Shown piece by piece: positions 17,654-27,715 of a stretch of 64,000 bases of DNA. The stretch spans positions 1-64,000 of the forward strand of contig NZ_JAMDGY010000053.1 of NCBI RefSeq assembly GCF_028656955.1. Reading direction: 5' to 3'. Origin of the DNA: Pseudomonas fontis. Its GTDB lineage: Bacteria > Pseudomonadota > Gammaproteobacteria > Pseudomonadales > Pseudomonadaceae. Numbering within the stretch: position 1 is the first letter of the stretch; every line of letters starts with the position of its first letter. The position numbers and the translations under genes are program-made. A model generated the notes under the pieces. It saw only the letters and a list, made by a program, of their open reading frames with translations. It had not been told where the DNA came from and did not search any database.

Positions 17654-18891
17654 GGCTGTTCCTCTTCCTGCTGCACGTCCTGCAACAGCAGGGCGAAGTC
17701 GGCCAGGGTCTGCTCGTCGACCGCGCTGCCGTAGGCCTGCTCCCAGGCACGGCTGAACAGTTCGTGCGGGGTGAGCTGGCCGAGCTCGATCAGGCGCGCG
17801 CCGTCTTCGCCGTCGGCGCCATTGCTGCCGGCGTATTCGGCGGCGATGCGCACCAGGCGCACGGCTTTGCCGTGCAGGGCTGCTTCGATCTGCTGGCGCA
17901 GGTCGGGTTGCGGCTCATCAAGGCGCACGCGCACTTCCAGCCAGGGCTGACGCTGCGGGTCATCCAGCAGGTCGACCACTGGCAGCTCGAGCAGTTGTTC
18001 GAGTATTTCCGCCAGCGGCGCCGGGCCCAGGCGTTGCAGGTGAACGGCGCGCGGTACCAGGCGCGATTCGACGCTGCTCAGGCTGGCGCCGTCGAGTTCG
18101 ACTTCCAGCACCTGGTGCGGGTAGCCGATCTCGGAGAACGACAACGGGATCGGCGAGCCGCTGTAGCGGATGCGTTCTTCGCGGTTGACCCGTTGTGGCT
18201 TGTGCAGGTGGCCGAGGGCGACGTAGCTGATGTCCTTGCCGAACAGGCTGGCGGGCAGGGCTTCGGCGTTGCCGATGATCAGGCTGCGCTCGGAGTCTTC
18301 AGACACCGAGCCGCCGGCCATGTGGGCGTGGCTGACGGCGATCAGGGCCTGGCCGGCTTTGCGTTTTTCCAGGGCGGCGGCAATCAGCCGTTCATGCACC
18401 TGGCCGATGCCGCGCAGGTAGTCGTCCCCCAGGGCGGCGCCGGTGACTTCGGCGGGGCGCAGGAAGGGCAGGGCCAGGCACCAGGCGGTGGTCTTGCCTT
18501 TGGCGTTGCTCAGCGGGATGAGCAGGCGTTCGCTGTCGAGTACGCCGTCGTCGAGCCATTGCACCCGGCCCAGGGCGTGGGTGCGCAGGCGGCGCATCAG
18601 TGCGGCGGGCAGTTCGATGCGCGAGCCGGAGTCGTGGTTGCCGGCGATCATCACGATGTCGAGCTTGGGTTGCTGTTCGTGGGCCTGGACGATGAAGTCG
18701 TAGAGGCGTTCCTGGGCTTTGACCGGCGGGTTGACCGTGTCGAAGATATCGCCGGCGATCAGCAAGGCGTCGGGTTGGCGCAGCTTGAGCTGGCCGAGCA
18801 GCCAGTCGAGGAAGCAGGCATGTTCGAAGTCGCGTTCCTGGCCGTGCAGGGTTTGTCCCAGGTGCCAGTCGGAGGTGTGAAACAGACGCAT
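17650..18891 (-). CDS. sbcD: SbcD-type nuclease subunit, Mre11-like
   Basis: A 413-residue calcineurin-like nuclease. The metal-binding motifs are DWHLG (8-12), GDIFD, GNHDS, SHAHM and GHLHKPQ, in the Mre11/SbcD order. The ATG at 18891 gives the canonical MRLFHTSDWHLG start; an upstream in-frame extension runs through a REP sequence and is not protein. It is the first gene of the sbcD-sbcC-GST operon. The promoter lies in 18892-19002. Confidence 0.97.
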   Translation of the reverse strand: MRLFHTSDWHLGQTLHGQERDFEHACFLDWLLGQLKLRQPDALLIAGDIFDTVNPPVKAQERLYDFIVQAHEQQPKLDIVMIAGNHDSGSRIELPAALMRRLRTHALGRVQWLDDGVLDSERLLIPLSNAKGKTTAWCLALPFLRPAEVTGAALGDDYLRGIGQVHERLIAAALEKRKAGQALIAVSHAHMAGGSVSEDSERSLIIGNAEALPASLFGKDISYVALGHLHKPQRVNREERIRYSGSPIPLSFSEIGYPHQVLEVELDGASLSSVESRLVPRAVHLQRLGPAPLAEILEQLLELPVVDLLDDPQRQPWLEVRVRLDEPQPDLRQQIEAALHGKAVRLVRIAAEYAGSNGADGEDGARLIELGQLTPHELFSRAWEQAYGSAVDEQTLADFALLLQDVQQEEEQP

Positions 18892-19002
18892 GGAGAGTCC
18901 TGTGGGCCAGGTCGGTGGAAATAGCCGGGTATGGTAACGCGCCCAGGGCGTTGAGGGGACCTTGCTTGATGAGCTTGTGCTTGGGCGAGTGCGCTGCACT
19001 CG

Positions 19003-19075
19003 ATCGCTGGCAAGGCCAGCTCCCACAGGTGTTCGCGGCGCTATTGCTCTCTGTGGGAGCCGGCCTTGCCGGCGA
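19003..19075. repeat. REP pair C (mixed subtype)
   Basis: The left half has the CTGGCAAGGCCAG core and the right half the CCGGCCTTGCCGG core, so the two stem variants are combined in one pair. It lies between the divergent 5' end of sbcD and the 3' end of the Bat operon. Confidence 0.88.
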
Positions 19076-19124
19076 AGAGGCCGGCAGGGGCAGTGAACAA
19101 GTTGTGAGCTTTACTCAAGCAGTG

Positions 19125-20747
19125 CTATTTCGGATACAGCGGCGGCAAGCTGCCGTTTTCGCCATTTACCAGCTGGCCAAGCTCGGCCGTCGGGATCGTG
19201 CCGATCGCTCGCCACAGGTCTTCGCCCTGCCAGTACTGCCCAGACTCGCTGTACAACGCCCCATTCAAGCCATCCAGCGCATCCGACAGCGGCACGAACC
19301 GCGCCGCCATGTCCGCCAGCGTCTCCGGCTGCTGCCGCGCCCAGGCATCCAGGGCCTGGCGCGTGGCCTGCGGATCATTGGCCTGGCAGGCGCGCTTGAG
19401 ATCATCCAGCAGGGTGCGCGGGCTCGGCCCGCTCTGCGCCGCGCGCAATACCGCCGGCTGCGAACGCGCACGCCACCACAAGGCAAACCCCGCCAGCGTG
19501 GTCAGCGCCAGCACCAGCGTACTCAACTGCCATGGCCACAACGCATACAACTCACTACTGCCGGTACTGGCTGGCGCTTCAGCAGTCAGCGCCGGGTTGT
19601 CGGCAACCTGCACGCTGCGCGCCGGCAGGCTGCTGCGCTCCAGGTGATCTTCACGGGTGTTCCACCAGGTCACCTCCAGGCTCGGCAACTCCAGGCCGCC
19701 ACTGTGGGTCGGCACCAGCGCCTCACGCTCTTCACGGCTGCCCAGCAACCCGCGCTCGTTAATCTGGTTGCGCAGTTGCGGTTGGTCCGGATAGCGCCGC
19801 AACCCCGCCACCTCGGTGGCCGGCAGGGCCGGCAACTGGGCGCTGGACAAACCCTCGGCCTTGAGCACGATGCTGCGAGTCAGCGAGTCGCCAATCTGGA
19901 TCGGGGTCTGTGCCGGGTCCGGGCTCCAGTGTTCCTCCAAGCTCAGGCTGCGCGCCGGCAGCCAGGGCTGGTCCGCCGGGTAATCAAGCGGCCGCGCCTT
20001 GACCTGCAAGGTCATCGGCGCCGAACTCACCCGCACCTGCTTGCCGGTGCGTGGCGATGCGCCGGCCTGTGGCGAGCTGTCCACCATGCTGGCGCTGAAG
20101 GTCAACGCCGGAATGCTCAGCTCGCCACTCTGCTGCGGGTAGATGGCATAGCGCATTTCGATCACGCCATGGCGCACACCATTGATCAGCTTCTCGTAGG
20201 TGCGCGACTCCCCCAGTGGCTCGACCTTGGCATTCTCGACCTGCAACGGGCTGAGGTTGCTGTCGTCATACAGCGATACCGAATGGTTGATTCGCAGGGT
20301 CAGCACCGCCTGCGCCTGCACATAGGCGCTCTGCTCATCGAGGCTGGCCTCCATGAACACCGGAGCCAGGTCCACCGGGGTGTTGGCGTCGGAAGGCAGC
20401 ACCTGCACCTGTACCGGCTCGCTGCGCGCGTCCCCCAGTTGCAGGGCGGGGATCTCCAGCGAGCCACTTTGGCGCGGCATCAACGTGATCACCCAGCGCG
20501 TGGTCGCCTTGGCCTGGCCCTCAAGGGTATTGAGGCTGTTGAGCTGTCGGGTGCCGCGCACCTCGAACTGCGGCTGCAAGGGGGTCAGGTCCGGCTTGCC
20601 GAACTGGGTGACGTCGTTCATCTCCAGCGTCAGTTCAAGGGTTTCGCCCGCACTCAGGCGGGCTCGGTCAACACTGGCGTGCAAGCTGGCGGCCTGCACC
20701 TGCAGGGCCAGCAAAAGGCTGAAAACGAAGGCGCATACGCGACTCAT
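19125..20747 (-). CDS. BatD-like protein
   Basis: A 540-residue exported membrane protein. A signal peptide (FVFSLLLALQVQAA) is followed by long beta-rich repeats such as VDRARLSAGETLELTLEM, then a membrane helix near residues 415-440 and a cytosolic tail. This is the BatD layout found in MoxR/Bat operons, which are linked to envelope stress and aerotolerance in other bacteria. The ATG at 20747 overlaps the stop of the BatB/C gene (ATGA). It is the last gene of the operon; REP pair C follows. Confidence 0.85.
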   Translation of the reverse strand: MSRVCAFVFSLLLALQVQAASLHASVDRARLSAGETLELTLEMNDVTQFGKPDLTPLQPQFEVRGTRQLNSLNTLEGQAKATTRWVITLMPRQSGSLEIPALQLGDARSEPVQVQVLPSDANTPVDLAPVFMEASLDEQSAYVQAQAVLTLRINHSVSLYDDSNLSPLQVENAKVEPLGESRTYEKLINGVRHGVIEMRYAIYPQQSGELSIPALTFSASMVDSSPQAGASPRTGKQVRVSSAPMTLQVKARPLDYPADQPWLPARSLSLEEHWSPDPAQTPIQIGDSLTRSIVLKAEGLSSAQLPALPATEVAGLRRYPDQPQLRNQINERGLLGSREEREALVPTHSGGLELPSLEVTWWNTREDHLERSSLPARSVQVADNPALTAEAPASTGSSELYALWPWQLSTLVLALTTLAGFALWWRARSQPAVLRAAQSGPSPRTLLDDLKRACQANDPQATRQALDAWARQQPETLADMAARFVPLSDALDGLNGALYSESGQYWQGEDLWRAIGTIPTAELGQLVNGENGSLPPLYPK

Positions 20748-22462
20748 CGATGGGTTTCCTGATGTTGTTGCTGTTCGTACCAGAATTTGCGCCGCAGCAG
20801 CTCGGCCGGGTTGTCCGGGATCTGCCGCAGCCATTGTTCCAACGCCTGGCGCTGTTCGGCGTCGAGGGTGCTGCTGGTTGGCCGCTGAGGTGGCCGGGTG
20901 CTGTCCTCGTCTTGTGCGGTGCCGGGCGCCTGGGTCTCGCCGGGCTCGGTGGAATCTTGCGGCTCGCCGGTCTCGGCCTGGTCGTCGTTGCCACTTTCGC
21001 TGCTGCTGGACTGCTGACCGCTGCTGGCGCTGTCGGTGGGCATGTTCTGGCTCGGCTGCTCGGGCTCGTCGCTGGTCTCGGGTTGCTCCGGGCTCGCGGC
21101 TTTTTGTTGTTGCAGTATCTGCTCGACCAACGCACGGTTGGTTAGCGCGGCCTGCAATTCGGGCTGGCGTTCGAGGGCTTGCTCGTAGGCGTCCAGCGCC
21201 GCTTCCAGCTCGCCGCTGCGGGCCAGGGCATTAGCCCGATTGTAGTGCGCGGCGGCGCTGTTGCCTTGGGCAAACAGGCGGGCGGCACCGGCATAGTCGC
21301 CTGCCTCGTACAAGGCCAGGCCTTTCCATTGCGGGTCCTTGAAGTGCCTGGCCGCCTCGGCGGGGCGCTTCTGCTCAAGCAACTGCTGGCCCTGCTGGTC
21401 GGGGCGCAGCCACAGTTCGCTGAACTCGAAGGCATAGCTGGGCTGCGGCAGGCAGAACAGCAGCGGCAGGCAGAACAGCCAGCCGCGTCGCCCGGCACAG
21501 GCCGCCAGCAGCAACAGCGGCAGGAGCAGCCAATAACCCTGGTCGGCCCAGCTGTCGAGCTTCACGGTCTGGCCTTCGGCACGCAGGCTGTGGAGGCTGT
21601 CGAACAGGCCCAGGCCACGCAGGTCGAGGTCGTCGATGCGGGCATGCCGGTAGCGCCCGCCGGTGCTGTTGATAAAGGCCTTCAGGCTGGCGCTGTCGAG
21701 CCGTGGCAAGAGAATCCCGCCCTCGGCGTCCTTGATGAATTCGCCATTGGCCTGCTTCACCGGAGCGCCTTCGGCGGTGCCGACCCCCAGCATCAACAAG
21801 CTCGGGCCCTGACGGCCGAGGGCCTGGACGATCCCTTCGCGCTCTTGCTCGCTCAGTTCCGAGCCGATCAGCAGCAGGCGGCCCTGGCCCAGGCCACCCT
21901 GGGCCAGCAGCGACAAGGCCTTGCGCACCGCCAGGTCAGCTCGCTGCCCGGTTTGCGGCATGATCGAGGGGTCGAGGGCTTCAAGCAGGTTGCGGCTGGT
22001 GGCCAGGTCGTCGGACAGCGGCACCAGCGTGTGCGCACTGCCGGCATAGACGATGATTGCCGTTTGGCTGTCGCGACGATGCTCCAGCAGGTCGAAGATC
22101 TTGCGCCGCGCCTGTTGCAGGCGGTTTGGCGGGCTGTCTTCGGCGAGCATCGAGGGGGTCAGTTCGAGCATGATCACCAGCGGATCGGCGGGGCGCTGAT
22201 GGCTGTCTTCCAGGCGCTGCCAACTCGGCCCGAGCAGGGCCAGCACGGTCAACACCCAGGCCAGGCCGAGGGCGATCCACGGCAGTTTGCTGTCGCGGCC
22301 ATTGCCGCCACCGAGCAGTACCGCGTGGAAGGCCGGCGGCAGGATCATCTGCCAGCGCCCGGCACGCTTCTGCCGGTGCCAGAGTTTCCACAGCAGCCAG
22401 CCAAGCACCGGCAGCAACAGCAGCCAGGCGGGGCGCAGCCATTCGGGCCACAAGTCGCTCAT
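20744..22462 (-). CDS. BatB/BatC fusion: VWA domain plus TPR
   Basis: A 572-residue inner-membrane protein. Two N-terminal helices (about 10-27 and 60-80) lead to a VWA domain (about 90-280), a further membrane helix near 305-345, TPR-like repeats (about 375-445) and a low-complexity acidic Q/S/E/P tail. This is a BatB VWA part fused to a BatC TPR part, common in Pseudomonas. The MIDAS position reads ELTPSM where BatA has DVSGSM, so Asp is replaced by Glu and the first Ser by Thr; metal binding may be altered. Overlaps both neighbours by four bases. Confidence 0.87.
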   Translation of the reverse strand: MSDLWPEWLRPAWLLLLPVLGWLLWKLWHRQKRAGRWQMILPPAFHAVLLGGGNGRDSKLPWIALGLAWVLTVLALLGPSWQRLEDSHQRPADPLVIMLELTPSMLAEDSPPNRLQQARRKIFDLLEHRRDSQTAIIVYAGSAHTLVPLSDDLATSRNLLEALDPSIMPQTGQRADLAVRKALSLLAQGGLGQGRLLLIGSELSEQEREGIVQALGRQGPSLLMLGVGTAEGAPVKQANGEFIKDAEGGILLPRLDSASLKAFINSTGGRYRHARIDDLDLRGLGLFDSLHSLRAEGQTVKLDSWADQGYWLLLPLLLLAACAGRRGWLFCLPLLFCLPQPSYAFEFSELWLRPDQQGQQLLEQKRPAEAARHFKDPQWKGLALYEAGDYAGAARLFAQGNSAAAHYNRANALARSGELEAALDAYEQALERQPELQAALTNRALVEQILQQQKAASPEQPETSDEPEQPSQNMPTDSASSGQQSSSSESGNDDQAETGEPQDSTEPGETQAPGTAQDEDSTRPPQRPTSSTLDAEQRQALEQWLRQIPDNPAELLRRKFWYEQQQHQETHR

Positions 22463-23535
22463 CGACGCCTCCGCAAGCGCAGGCGCTTGAGCCGTTCACG
22501 CCAGTCCGGGTGCGGCTGCAAAAAATGCGGGCGACGCAACAGGCGTTGCAGCAGGTTGTCCGGCCAGCGGTCGCGCACTACCAGCAACATGCTCAGCAGC
22601 AGCGCCAGGGCCAGCGGCCAGGCGTACAAGGCCTGGGCGGTACGGGCCTGGGTCGGTTGCTGTTCCACCGGTTCCAGGCGGTCGAGGGTTTCACCGATGG
22701 CGGCCAGCTCGTTGCCGTCGTGGGCGCGGAAGTAGGCACCTTGGGTCAGCTCGGCGATCTCCTTGAGCGAGGCTTCGTCCAGGTCCAGGCTCGGGTTGAT
22801 GCCGAGCAGGCCGGCGGTGCCGCTCTGCTCGGGGTCGGCGCCGATGCCGATGGTGTAGATGCGGATGTTCTCCTGCGCGGCCAGGCGGGCGGCGGTCAGC
22901 GGGTGGATCTGCCCGCCGTTGTTGGCGCCGTCGGTCACCAGGATCAGCACCCGGCTCTGCGCCGGGCGCGTGCGCAGGCGTTTGACTGCCAGGCCGATGG
23001 CGTCGCCAATGGCGGTGTTCTTGCCGGCGATGCCGATCTGCGCTTCGTCGAGGAAGGTGCGCACGGTGCGCCGGTCGAAGGTCAGCGGCGCTTGCAGGTA
23101 GGCCTGGCTGCCGAACAGGATCAGGCCGACACGGTCGCCTTCGCGGTCCTGGAGGAAGTCACCGAGCAGTTCCTTGACCAAAGTCAGGCGGCTGACCTCT
23201 TCGTCCTGCCAGCTCATGTCGGGGTAATCCATGGAACCGGACACATCCACCGCCACCAGCAAATCGCGGCCACTGGCAGCCACCGGCAATGGTTCGCCCA
23301 GCCACTGCGGGCGCGCAGCAGCACACAACAGCAGCACCCAGAGCAGCACGAACGGCGCCTGCTGGCGCCAGGTCGGCAGGTTCAAGCGGGCGCGGCGCCC
23401 GGCCAGGCCTTCGAGTTCGTCGAGGAAACTGACCTTGAGCACCGGTTCGCCGCTGTCGGCGGCGGGCAGCAACAGGCGTGCGATCCACGGCAAGGGGAGC
23501 AGGGCAAACACCCACGGCCAGGCCAGTTCAAACAT
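22459..23535 (-). CDS. BatA-like VWA domain protein
   Basis: A 358-residue inner-membrane protein with N-terminal helices (about 5-22 and 55-72), a VWA domain with an intact MIDAS (DVSGSM, and later TDGANN), and a C-terminal helix near 310-330. It matches BatA of MoxR/Bat operons, in which VWA proteins probably act as metal-dependent scaffolds for MoxR. The ATG at 23535 overlaps the upstream DUF4381 gene by eight bases; its TGA overlaps the BatB/C start. Confidence 0.9.
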   Translation of the reverse strand: MFELAWPWVFALLPLPWIARLLLPAADSGEPVLKVSFLDELEGLAGRRARLNLPTWRQQAPFVLLWVLLLCAAARPQWLGEPLPVAASGRDLLVAVDVSGSMDYPDMSWQDEEVSRLTLVKELLGDFLQDREGDRVGLILFGSQAYLQAPLTFDRRTVRTFLDEAQIGIAGKNTAIGDAIGLAVKRLRTRPAQSRVLILVTDGANNGGQIHPLTAARLAAQENIRIYTIGIGADPEQSGTAGLLGINPSLDLDEASLKEIAELTQGAYFRAHDGNELAAIGETLDRLEPVEQQPTQARTAQALYAWPLALALLLSMLLVVRDRWPDNLLQRLLRRPHFLQPHPDWRERLKRLRLRRRR

Positions 23536-24022
23536 GTTTGCGAATCCAGGTGTCGACCGCCTGGTTGAGCCCGGCGATGGCCTTGTCGTCGAGGCGGCAT
23601 TCCGGCTTGTAGGCACCCTCTACCAGGATCATCCAGCGGGTCAGGCCCGCCGCCGGGCAGCGGTTGTCGAGGAAGGCCAGCCATTTGCGCCCGTTGAGGG
23701 TGTGGCTGTGGCTGTCCGGGTAGTGGTTGCGGCACAGGCGCTTGAGCAGTGCGTTGATCTGCTGCAGCCAGGCACCGGCCGGGGCGCCATCGTAGGGTTT
23801 GGGCAGGCGCGCGAGTTCCGCCAGGGCTTCCAGGCGGATCGGGTCCAGCGGCTGTTCGGCGCGCGGGATCGGTGCCTTGCGCGGGCGCCAGTGGCGCAGG
23901 CGCCAGGCGGCCCAGCCGAGCAGCGGCAGCAACATGAGCAGCAGCCACCAGCCCGGTGCCGGTGGCCACAGGCCGATCGGCTCGGGGGCGATCAGGGGTT
24001 GCAGCTGGTCCAGGGTATTCAT
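23528..24022 (-). CDS. DUF4381 family membrane protein
   Basis: A 164-residue protein with one membrane helix (WWLLLMLLPLLGWAAWRL, about 25-42) and a cytosolic domain holding PLDPIRLEALAEL and WLAFLD. This is the DUF4381 pattern found between DUF58 and BatA genes in MoxR operons. Its own function is unknown; position and overlaps at both ends imply a role in the same complex. Confidence 0.85.
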   Translation of the reverse strand: MNTLDQLQPLIAPEPIGLWPPAPGWWLLLMLLPLLGWAAWRLRHWRPRKAPIPRAEQPLDPIRLEALAELARLPKPYDGAPAGAWLQQINALLKRLCRNHYPDSHSHTLNGRKWLAFLDNRCPAAGLTRWMILVEGAYKPECRLDDKAIAGLNQAVDTWIRKHV

Positions 24023-24963
24023 CGGTGCTTACCCGAGCGCTGCGGGTCGAGGTACTCGCGCAACTGCTCGATCATTTCGCTTTGCGTGCTCAGCGGCATC
24101 AGCACTACGCGCAGTTTTTGCGCGAGCAATTCCCAGCGTTCGATGCGCGCTTCGGCCAGGCTGCGGTAGCTTTGGCGCAAACTGGCGTCGAGGGTGTCCA
24201 GTTCCAGCTGGGCGCCGCGCTGGGCAAAGCGCAGCAGGCCGGCAGCCGGCAGGGCATGGTCGAGCGGGTCGGACAGCGGCAGCAGCAACAGGTCGCAATG
24301 GCGTGACAGCAGGCCCAGCTGTTGCTCGACCACAGGGTTGAGCGCGCGCTCGTCACAGATCACGATGGCCAGGCTGCCCGGGCGCAGCACCTCGCGTGCC
24401 CGGCGCAGCGCCGTGCCGAGGATGTCGCCCTGGGCCTGGGCCTCGGTGTGCAGCGACTGGTTGACCCGCGCCAGGCGGTTGAGCAACTGCAACAGGCTCT
24501 GCTTGCTGCGCCGTGGCTTGATTTCATAGTGCTCGTTGTCGCCGAACACCAGGCCACCGATGCGGTCGTTGTGGCCCAGTGCAGCCCAGCCGATCAAGGC
24601 GGCGGCCTGGGCGGCGAGCACCGATTTGAACATCAGGCCCGAGCCGAAGAACAGCCGGCGGCTTTGCTCGACGAGAATGTAGATCGGCCGCTCGCGCTCC
24701 TCATGGAACAGTTTGGTGTGCGGCTCCTGGGTGCGTGCGGTCACCCGCCAGTCGATGTTGCGCACATCGTCACCGGCCTGGTAGACCCGCACCTGGTCGA
24801 AGTCCACGCCGCGTCCGCGCAGTTTTGAATGGTGCAGGCCGACCAGCGGGCTGCGCTGGCCGGGGGCGGAGAACAGCTGCACTTCGCGCACGCGATGGCG
24901 CATCTCGATCAGCTCGGTGAGGCCGATGCGGATGCCGTGGGAAGTCAGCGAGTGGTCGGGCAT
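24019..24963 (-). CDS. DUF58 domain protein
   Basis: About 314 residues, soluble. It carries the DUF58 signature VDFDQVRVYQAGDDVRNIDW followed by a VWA-like fold (YILVEQSRR). Partner of MoxR ATPases in many bacteria. ATG at 24963 gives MPDHSLTS; a TTG at 24972 that overlaps the moxR stop (TTGA) would add three residues and is a real alternative. Its stop overlaps the DUF4381 start. Confidence 0.88.
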   Translation of the reverse strand: MPDHSLTSHGIRIGLTELIEMRHRVREVQLFSAPGQRSPLVGLHHSKLRGRGVDFDQVRVYQAGDDVRNIDWRVTARTQEPHTKLFHEERERPIYILVEQSRRLFFGSGLMFKSVLAAQAAALIGWAALGHNDRIGGLVFGDNEHYEIKPRRSKQSLLQLLNRLARVNQSLHTEAQAQGDILGTALRRAREVLRPGSLAIVICDERALNPVVEQQLGLLSRHCDLLLLPLSDPLDHALPAAGLLRFAQRGAQLELDTLDASLRQSYRSLAEARIERWELLAQKLRVVLMPLSTQSEMIEQLREYLDPQRSGKHR

Positions 24964-24968
24964 AGGGT

Positions 24969-25928
<960 letters not shown>

Positions 25929-26157
25929 CGTCGACGGTTCCTGGAATGGCGCCCGGACGTACTGCGAAAAGCGCCCGGGCAGGGGCTGATACTTTAATCC
26001 ATCCGGGCCTCTGCCGACTAATGGCACCGAGCAAATTTATCCGCGACATTGCCGCAGGGGTTTGCCGAAAAGTCTTTCAGCACAGGGCGAATCGGCTGCT
26101 TTCGGCCGGTGTGCGGGTATTCATTAACTGTTTCCCTTTAGCCGGGAGACAGGCCTC

Positions 26158-27609
26158 ATGAACGTTGCAGCACCGCATGATCAGCAAGCCAGGACACTTA
26201 CCGTGCGCATCGGGGTGTTCTTTGACGGAACTGGAAACAACCGCGACAACAGTCGCAGCACGGCGCAGTGTCGGGCCTGGTCGAGCGGCGCGCCGCTGGA
26301 TGATGCCAGTGCAGGTTTCTGCCGGGCGCATGGTTTCGATGCCCAGGGCAAGATGCCCCATGACAGCTATGGCAACGAACCGAGCAATATCGCCTATCTC
26401 TACGAGCTGTACCGCGACCAGGCCGAGGAGGTGCTGGGGCCCGAACAGGGTGAGGTGTCCCTGGCGGTCTATGTCGAAGGTGTCGGCACCACTCGCGCCG
26501 GGCCTGACTCGCTCTATGCCCAAGGCACCGGGCGTTGGGGCACTGGCGTGCTGGCGCGGGTGGCGCAGACGCCGGCGAAGATCCTGCAGCGGCTCGCGGC
26601 CTTGCAGGCGCGCAACCCGGGCCTGGTCGTCGGGCGCCTGGTGTTTGACCTGTTCGGCTTCAGCCGGGGTGCGGCCGAAGCCCGGCACTTTGCCAATGAT
26701 CTGCTCAAGGGCGCGAAAAGCCTGCTGGCCATTGAACTGGCCGGCGGCGCAGTCCAATTGGCGGGCAGCTTTGCCTGGCGCCGGGACAGCGACATCAGCC
26801 TCAATTTCATCGGCCTGTTCGACACCGTGGCAGCCATCGTGTCGCCGCTGGTGGGCAACTTCAGGCCGGGCAACGACGTCTACGGCCGCCTGGCGCTGGG
26901 CTTGGCCAAGGGCGACGCGCGGCGGGTGGTGCAACTGGTGGCAGCCGACGAGCAGCGCGAGAACTTCGCCCTGGTCGCCAGCGATGACGACATCCTGCTG
27001 CCGGGGGTGCATGCCGACCTAGGGGGTGGCTACCTGGCGCAGATGCACGAACAGGTGCTGCTCAGCCGGCCTGACCGCTGTGAGGTCAATCTCGCGGTGG
27101 CCGACGAGCAATCCCCCGCCAGCCAGCGGGTACGCCAGGTGCTTGAAACCCAGGCACGCAACTGGCAGGCGCGCGGGTTGATGCCGGCGCTGAAGGTCTG
27201 GAGCCAGGCGCTGCCGTTTGACCGTGAGGAGTATGTGCAACCCGTCAAGCGGGTATTTGCCGCAGTGCAGAGCGAGCGCGAAGTGCTCGGGCAGCTGTCG
27301 CGGGTCTACCTGCGGGTCATGCGCGAACTGGCCGTGGTGTACGACGTGCCATTGGCCAGCCCGGAAGGTATCGCCGCGTTGGCCTTGCCGGATGAACTGC
27401 TGGAAATCACCGAAAAACTCCAGGCTTTCGCCCTGGGGCAGACCCCGCGCTGGAACCTCTGCGAGCAGGAGCAGCACCTGCTCTATAGCCGCTATGTGCA
27501 CTGCTCCGCGCACTGGGGAATGCCCGGCAATACCAGCGACAGCCGCCTGGAAGCGCTGTACCTGAACCGGCCCGCCAGCGCGGGGCGGGCCGTGCACGGC
27601 AATCGCTGA
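26158..27609 (+). CDS. DUF2235 lipase-like protein (Tle1-type fold)
   Basis: A 483-residue protein of the DUF2235 family, which includes type VI secretion phospholipase effectors (Tle1). FFDGTGNNRDNS near residue 21 is the family's start; the nucleophile elbow GFSRGAAEAR is near 165, FIGLFDTVAA near 218 gives an acidic residue, and GVHADLGGGY near 282 gives the histidine. The triad therefore looks intact. No signal peptide. No VgrG, PAAR, adaptor or immunity lipoprotein is next to it, so delivery and target are unknown; a housekeeping lipase role is possible. RBS GGGAGAC precedes ATG 26158. It diverges from moxR over 229 bp. Confidence 0.83.
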   Translation: MNVAAPHDQQARTLTVRIGVFFDGTGNNRDNSRSTAQCRAWSSGAPLDDASAGFCRAHGFDAQGKMPHDSYGNEPSNIAYLYELYRDQAEEVLGPEQGEVSLAVYVEGVGTTRAGPDSLYAQGTGRWGTGVLARVAQTPAKILQRLAALQARNPGLVVGRLVFDLFGFSRGAAEARHFANDLLKGAKSLLAIELAGGAVQLAGSFAWRRDSDISLNFIGLFDTVAAIVSPLVGNFRPGNDVYGRLALGLAKGDARRVVQLVAADEQRENFALVASDDDILLPGVHADLGGGYLAQMHEQVLLSRPDRCEVNLAVADEQSPASQRVRQVLETQARNWQARGLMPALKVWSQALPFDREEYVQPVKRVFAAVQSEREVLGQLSRVYLRVMRELAVVYDVPLASPEGIAALALPDELLEITEKLQAFALGQTPRWNLCEQEQHLLYSRYVHCSAHWGMPGNTSDSRLEALYLNRPASAGRAVHGNR

Positions 27610-27652
27610 GCAGCCGTCCATCGCAGAGATAGAAAGCAAGCTAATTAATTGT

Positions 27653-27704
27653 TTGACATTAGCTGCTTAGGCAGTAGTATTTCGCCAACTTACTGCCTAA
27701 GCAG
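27653..27704 (+). promoter_or_regulatory. Promoter with two MarR-type operators
   Basis: TTGACA (27653-27658) and a TAGTAT box (27675-27680, 16 bases apart) form a good sigma-70 promoter. CTGCTTAGGCAG (27663-27674) fills the spacer and its inverted partner CTGCCTAAGCAG (27693-27704) lies just downstream; each is itself an imperfect palindrome. This is the expected layout for autorepression by the MarR protein that starts at 27716. Confidence 0.82.
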
Positions 27705-27715
27705 GTAACTCCCCG

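Noticed and set aside
15965-17734. Long open frame antisense to sbcC
   Set aside because: The Leu/Gln-rich product is the mirror image of the Gln/Glu coiled coils of SbcC; no RBS or family.
26158-27609. A type VI secretion cluster
   Set aside because: Only the DUF2235 gene is present; no structural T6SS gene, VgrG or PAAR lies in the window.
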